A stretch of 9,156 nucleotides of DNA, from NCBI GenBank assembly GCA_002256685.1, contig NQJH01000043.1, forward strand, positions 1-9,156, in the 5' to 3' direction. This document shows, piece by piece, positions 5,926 through 9,156 of this stretch; position 1 is the first letter of the stretch; each line of letters begins with the position of its first letter. This DNA is from Methylococcaceae bacterium NSP1-2 (GTDB taxonomy: Bacteria > Pseudomonadota > Gammaproteobacteria > Methylococcales > Methylomonadaceae). The position numbers and the translations under genes are program-made. The notes under the pieces are model-generated. The model was not told the origin of the DNA and did no database searches. It saw only the letters and a program-made list of their open reading frames with translations.

Positions 5926-6590
5926 GAATCAGCATCGCTATCAATAATATAACCCACGCCTCTGACGGTGCGGATGAGGGCAGGATCAAGTTTTTTGCGT
6001 AGATAATGAATATAGACTTCGACGGTATTACTTTCTACGTCTGAATCCCATGAATACAGGGTTTCTTCTAAACGGGCTTTGGAAACTACTTTACCGATAT
6101 TGCCCATCAAAAAACTGAGTATTTCAAATTCTTTTTGTGACAATTCGATTTTTTCATCGTTATAAGTGACCAAGCGTGATGCAGGATCTAAGACTATGCC
6201 TTTATATTCGATATTAGGCGCACTCCTGCCTTCATTTCTTCGTGCGAGGGCGCGTAATCTGGCACACACTTCGTCCAATTCAAACGGCTTAATGACAAAA
6301 TCATCCGCGCCACTGTCCAAGCCCATTACACGGTCTGGAATGGTATCTTTAGCGGTTAATACCATCACAGGGGTTTCATTTTTACGACTTCTTAATGCGC
6401 GTAAAATTTCCATACCATTCATATCTGGCAAATTCCAATCTAACACGATTAACTCATAGCTATTAGTTTTCAGAGCTTCATCGGCAAGCCTGCCATTGGT
6501 GAGCCAATCGACCGCATAACCTTCCATTTTTAAACCGGCTACTAAACCATCACCGAGTATTTCATCATCTTCCACCAGTAAAAGTCGCAT
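5922..6590 (-). CDS. Response regulator, OmpR/PhoB family (QseB/PmrA-like)
   Basis: A 222-residue transcription regulator. The receiver domain (1 to about 115) starts MRLLLVEDDEILG with the acidic pocket D8/D9. The phospho-acceptor is D51 in IVLDWNLPDMNG, and the switch residues T79 (MVLTA) and K101 (VIKPF) are present. The C-terminal winged-helix DNA-binding domain (about 125-218) contains the LSQKEFEIL segment, the recognition-helix region SNTVEVYIHYLRKKL and the closing RTVRGVGYII wing. All receiver residues needed for phosphorylation are there, so it should be a working output for the kinase that overlaps its stop by 4 bases. GAGGA lies 5 to 6 bases before the ATG (6588-6590), a good ribosome binding site. 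It starts 47 bases after the phosphomannomutase stop, so it may be read from the same transcript or from its own promoter in that gap. Target genes cannot be read from the sequence. Confidence 0.94.
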   Translation of the reverse strand: MRLLLVEDDEILGDGLVAGLKMEGYAVDWLTNGRLADEALKTNSYELIVLDWNLPDMNGMEILRALRSRKNETPVMVLTAKDTIPDRVMGLDSGADDFVIKPFELDEVCARLRALARRNEGRSAPNIEYKGIVLDPASRLVTYNDEKIELSQKEFEILSFLMGNIGKVVSKARLEETLYSWDSDVESNTVEVYIHYLRKKLDPALIRTVRGVGYIIDSDADS

Positions 6591-6601
6591 TGTGTCCTCA
6601 C

Positions 6602-6634
6602 TGTTAAAAATTAAGGGTTAAACCTCAAAGGTTT
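6602..6634 (-). promoter_or_regulatory. Phased TTAA repeats and inverted repeat before the response regulator
   Basis: In the 47-base gap, TTAA occurs at 6604-6607, 6611-6614 and 6618-6621, exactly 7 bases apart. Read on the minus strand these are three heptamers of the form YTTAAYN. Just upstream of them on that strand is an inverted repeat, AAACCT (6620-6625) and AGGTTT (6629-6634), with a 3-base loop. This could be an operator or a weak attenuating hairpin. Direct TTAA-type half sites recall PmrA/QseB boxes, but those have about an 11-base period, so the match is imperfect. Confidence 0.28.
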
Positions 6635-6637
6635 TCG

Positions 6638-8014
6638 TTATATTGCCAACAACGCCAATAACTCAGCAGTTTTTGCCTCCATTAATGCTTCATCACCACG
6701 CGCTTCGACATTTAATCTCACCAAGGGTTCGGTATTAGAGCAACGTAAATTAAACCGCCAATTCGTAAATTCCATACTTAAACCATCAGTAAAATCAGTA
6801 TGCAAAGCGGCTGATTGGTAATGTTGCTGAACCAATTGAATAGCGGCTTCGGGATTCGCAATGGTGCGATTAATTTCGCCACTGGCAGGAAATAATCGTA
6901 TCCTTTCATCCAGTAATTGCGATAATTTTTTACCACTGTTACTGATAAGTTCAATGACTAATAACCACGGAATCATGCCACTGTCGCAATAGGAAAAATC
7001 CCTAAAATAATGGTGCGCACTCATTTCACCGCCATACACCGCATTTTCTTTGCGCATTCGTTCTTTGATAAAGGCATGACCTGTTTTACTTTGTACCGCA
7101 ATACCTGACAGACTTTCGACTATATCAATGGTATTCCATGTTAAACGCGGATCATGAATAATTTTTTCACCCGCATAGCGTTGTAAAAACGCCGCTGCTA
7201 GCAAACCAACAATATAATAACCTTCGATAAAACGCCCTGTTTCATCAAATAAAAAACACCGATCAAAATCGCCATCCCACGCAATGCCTAAATCTGCACC
7301 GTGGTGTTGAATAGCAGCAATGGTACTGGCGCGGTTTTCTGGCAATAACGGATTAGGAATACCGTTGGGAAAATATCCATTTGGCTCATGGTGGAGCTTG
7401 ATGAAGGTGATTTTATCTTTTAGTACCGTTTCCAGATTATCAATGACATGACCTGCCATGCCATTACCGGCATTGACTACAATTTTCAGCGGTGTTAAAG
7501 CCGCGACATTGATATAACTTAATAGATGTTGCGTATAAGCGTCATCAATTGAAATCGAGGTAACGATGCCCCGTTGAGCATTAGGGGCGGCAAACTCATT
7601 CAATTCTGCCAATCGCTTAATGTCGTTTAAACCGGTATCGCCACTAATGGGCTGGCTGTGTTCACGCACCAACTTCATACCATTATAATCTTTAGGATTA
7701 TGACTCGCCGTCACCATGATACCGCCATCCATTGCCTTACCCTCATTCAAATAAGCAAAGGTCGCGTAATACACTTCTTCCGTGCCACATAAACCCACGT
7801 CATAGACATTAACGCCTGCATCCAATAAACCATTAATCAGCGCATTCGCTATGTCATCACTGGATAGCCGCATATCACGCCCGATAATCACGCGCTTAGG
7901 CTGGAGGTATTGAGCAAAGGCTCGTCCAATACGATAAGCAATATCAGTATTGAGTTCATCGGGAAGTCGTCCGCGTATATCGTAAGCTTTAAAACAAGTT
8001 AATAATGGGGTCAT
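6638..8014 (-). CDS. manB: Phosphomannomutase (ManB/CpsG family)
   Basis: A 458-residue cytosolic enzyme of the alpha-D-phosphohexomutase family, converting mannose-6-phosphate to mannose-1-phosphate on the way to GDP-mannose for LPS O-antigen or exopolysaccharide. The phosphoserine loop VTASHNP places the catalytic Ser at 104. The Mg loop is DGDFDR (247-252), the sugar-specificity loop GGEMSAHHYF (328-337), and the phosphate-binding loop RCSNTEP (424-430). Its opening LTCFKAYDIRG and long conserved runs such as KTGHAFIKERMRKE match E. coli CpsG/ManB closely, apart from a small insertion around residues 90-95. Some members also act on glucose phosphates, as AlgC does, but the overall resemblance is to CpsG. 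The ATG (8012-8014) has no good Shine-Dalgarno sequence but precedes the conserved N-terminus by a few codons. It leads a possible operon with the two-component pair and is divergent from the YdjM-like gene. All catalytic residues are present. Confidence 0.94.
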   Translation of the reverse strand: MTPLLTCFKAYDIRGRLPDELNTDIAYRIGRAFAQYLQPKRVIIGRDMRLSSDDIANALINGLLDAGVNVYDVGLCGTEEVYYATFAYLNEGKAMDGGIMVTASHNPKDYNGMKLVREHSQPISGDTGLNDIKRLAELNEFAAPNAQRGIVTSISIDDAYTQHLLSYINVAALTPLKIVVNAGNGMAGHVIDNLETVLKDKITFIKLHHEPNGYFPNGIPNPLLPENRASTIAAIQHHGADLGIAWDGDFDRCFLFDETGRFIEGYYIVGLLAAAFLQRYAGEKIIHDPRLTWNTIDIVESLSGIAVQSKTGHAFIKERMRKENAVYGGEMSAHHYFRDFSYCDSGMIPWLLVIELISNSGKKLSQLLDERIRLFPASGEINRTIANPEAAIQLVQQHYQSAALHTDFTDGLSMEFTNWRFNLRCSNTEPLVRLNVEARGDEALMEAKTAELLALLAI

Positions 8015-8041
8015 AAGAGGTAATTTAACAAGGTGGTGAGC

Positions 8042-8055
8042 TAGCCAATAGGCTA
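8042..8055. promoter_or_regulatory. Inverted repeat between the divergent manB and ydjM-like genes
   Basis: TAGCC (8042-8046) and GGCTA (8051-8055) are separated by AATA, near the middle of the 72-base divergent gap. A symmetrical site here could be an operator serving both genes. The arms are only 5 bases, so chance is a serious alternative. No promoter in this gap is convincing on either strand. Confidence 0.2.
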
Positions 8056-8086
8056 AAATATCATTTTAAGAACGTTTTTTTATAAT

Positions 8087-8812
8087 ATGGCTAATTTTAA
8101 TACTCACTTAACGGTTGCTATAGGAGCTAGCGCAGGGGCGGCTCTCGTTGCTGTGAATTTCCACGTTATCACTGTCACCGATGCGCCTTGGATGGTTGCC
8201 TTTGGCGCAATCGGTGGCATGTTACCCGATATTGATTCGGGGAACTCAACGCCCATTAAACTATTTTTTACGACCTTAGCAATCATCACTTTGCTAACCG
8301 TCATTCAAGTGTTTAAAAATAATTATCCCGCTTATATTTTACTACTGATGGCGGCAGCGGCTTATTTAATAATCCGCTACGGCGCGTTGAATTTGTTTAA
8401 CCGTTTTACCAGTCATCGTGGTATTTTTCATTCAGTATTAACGGCAGTGTTTTTTTGCTTATTAATGGTCTGCATTGCTTGTTATTTACTGCGCTGGGAT
8501 ATTTTACATTCGTGGTTAAGTGGTTTATTTATTGGTTTTGGCTTTATTATTCACCTGTTATTGGATGAAATATACAGCGTTGATTTGTCCAATAAACGCA
8601 TGAAAAAATCCTTCGGTACGGCATTAAAATTGTACAGTTACAAAAATATGACCACGACGGCATTAATGGCAGCTTGTACACTGGCACTTGCTTGGATAAC
8701 ACCACAGCCCCAGCCGTTAATAAAATCATGGCAAGCACAGAATAGTCAATATTTATCAGCAGCAAAATCACCTGTTATTAAAACAGCTATTAAAAAACTA
8801 AGCCAAAAATAA
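8087..8812 (+). CDS. YdjM-like membrane-bound metal-dependent hydrolase
   Basis: A 241-residue inner-membrane protein with about four to five hydrophobic segments (roughly 9-27, 58-75, 82-97, 117-135, 142-158 and 188-204). The polar motifs are those of the YdjM/DUF457 family of predicted membrane hydrolases: H7 in NTHLTVA, GGMLPDIDS (43-51, with D48 and D50), SHRGIFHS (109-116, with H110 and H115) and HLLLDE (156-161). These His/Asp residues would form a metal site at the membrane face. E. coli YdjM is a LexA-regulated member, but no enzyme activity is established for the family and I see no LexA box here. The C-terminal tail (about 205-241) is Lys/Gln-rich and hydrophilic. The start must be at or very near 8087 because H7 is a family position, even though no Shine-Dalgarno sequence precedes it and a TATAAT stands directly against the ATG. 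Divergent from manB; the methyltransferase gene follows 56 bases later on the same strand. Confidence 0.82.
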   Translation: MANFNTHLTVAIGASAGAALVAVNFHVITVTDAPWMVAFGAIGGMLPDIDSGNSTPIKLFFTTLAIITLLTVIQVFKNNYPAYILLLMAAAAYLIIRYGALNLFNRFTSHRGIFHSVLTAVFFCLLMVCIACYLLRWDILHSWLSGLFIGFGFIIHLLLDEIYSVDLSNKRMKKSFGTALKLYSYKNMTTTALMAACTLALAWITPQPQPLIKSWQAQNSQYLSAAKSPVIKTAIKKLSQK

Positions 8813-8868
8813 GCCTAGCGGTTAAAATTACGTCCATTTTGTAATCGATTTTTAAATACTATTAACTC

Positions 8869-9156
8869 ATGAACGAACAAATCGCACCAACTACCCCATT
8901 ACACGCCGCTTGCAATTGGAGCTTATCTTCGCTAAATGAGCAAAGCTGGGTCAAAAAAATCAGTGACTCAGAAAGTAGTACCCATTACCCAATTAAATTA
9001 TTGCGTTACTGGTTTATGTTTAATTTAATAAAAGAACAACAGCAACGACTAGGACGACCCTTGCGCGTCTGTGAAATTGGTGTTGATAGAGGGCAAATGC
9101 GCCGTTATGTGCAAGATGCTGGATTTACTGATATTGCCTGCTGGGAAGCGGTCGAT
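8869..9156 (+). CDS. Class I SAM-dependent methyltransferase, N-terminal part
   Basis: The reading frame opens with ATG at 8869-8871 and stays open to the window edge, giving 96 residues of an incomplete protein. Residues 67-75 (VCEIGVDRG) are motif I of the Rossmann-fold methyltransferases, the glycine-containing loop that holds S-adenosylmethionine. ACWEAVD at 90-96 fits the following strand with its acidic residue near the ribose. About 60 residues precede motif I, including an HYPIKLLRYWFMFNLIKE segment likely to form the lid helices. The substrate cannot be told from this part. No strong ribosome binding site is visible (upstream bases are AT-rich), so a slightly different start is possible. 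It follows the YdjM-like gene after 56 bases. Confidence 0.75.
   Translation, partial: MNEQIAPTTPLHAACNWSLSSLNEQSWVKKISDSESSTHYPIKLLRYWFMFNLIKEQQQRLGRPLRVCEIGVDRGQMRRYVQDAGFTDIACWEAVD

Noticed and set aside
6166..6459. Plus-strand frame of 97 codons over the response regulator
   Set aside because: It is the antisense shadow of the receiver domain, whose D51, T79 and K101 are all in the minus-strand frame.
8815..8868. Promoter for the methyltransferase gene
   Set aside because: AT-rich hexamers such as TTGTAA (8839-8844) and TATTAA (8860-8865) are present, but the spacing is about 15 and the second box lies almost on the start codon. It is too weak to list.

Overview
The window looks like chromosomal DNA from an AT-leaning gammaproteobacterium. 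Three things suggest this: a QseBC/PmrAB-type two-component pair, a phosphomannomutase close to the enterobacterial ManB/CpsG form, and a gene block resembling part of a gammaproteobacterial aryl-polyene (APE) cluster. Methylococcales or a relative is my guess at order level. It rests on remembered family likeness only.

Layout. Positions 1-123 hold the C-terminal end of a tyrosine recombinase, closed by a strong hairpin (128-161). A convergent gene (232-792, minus) encodes a secreted DUF922-type protein with an HELGH zinc motif. Divergent from it, 920-4284 (plus) is a tight four-gene operon whose genes overlap by 19, 20 and 4 bases: a flavin-dependent halogenase-like oxidoreductase, a DUF3261-type lipoprotein, an ApeO-like ketosynthase and an ApeP-like dehydratase. 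The operon ends at a convergent junction with a short hairpin and a probable terminator inside the 3' end of the opposing gene.

The minus-strand block 8014-4327 contains phosphomannomutase (manB/cpsG), then a response regulator 47 bases downstream, then a histidine kinase overlapping it by 4 bases. The kinase sensor region carries an internal tandem duplication. Divergent from manB, 8087-8812 encodes a YdjM-like membrane protein, and 8869-9156 is the start of a class I SAM-dependent methyltransferase cut by the window edge.

How the genes work together. The 920-4284 operon has the order of the middle of an APE pigment cluster, but its usual partners are absent on both sides: no ACPs, AMP ligase, acyltransferase, MMPL exporter, ketoreductase or second ketosynthase. 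It is either a detached module working with a second locus, a remnant, or a specialised mini-pathway. The halogenase-like member keeps the WxWxIP motif, of interest because xanthomonadins are brominated aryl polyenes. The mannose-phosphate enzyme beside the two-component pair suggests a link between envelope polysaccharide supply and sensing, but only by proximity.

No tRNA, rRNA, CRISPR array or complete insertion sequence was seen. No gene-free stretch exceeds 300 bases; the longest gaps (124-231 and 793-919) hold the hairpins and candidate promoter listed.
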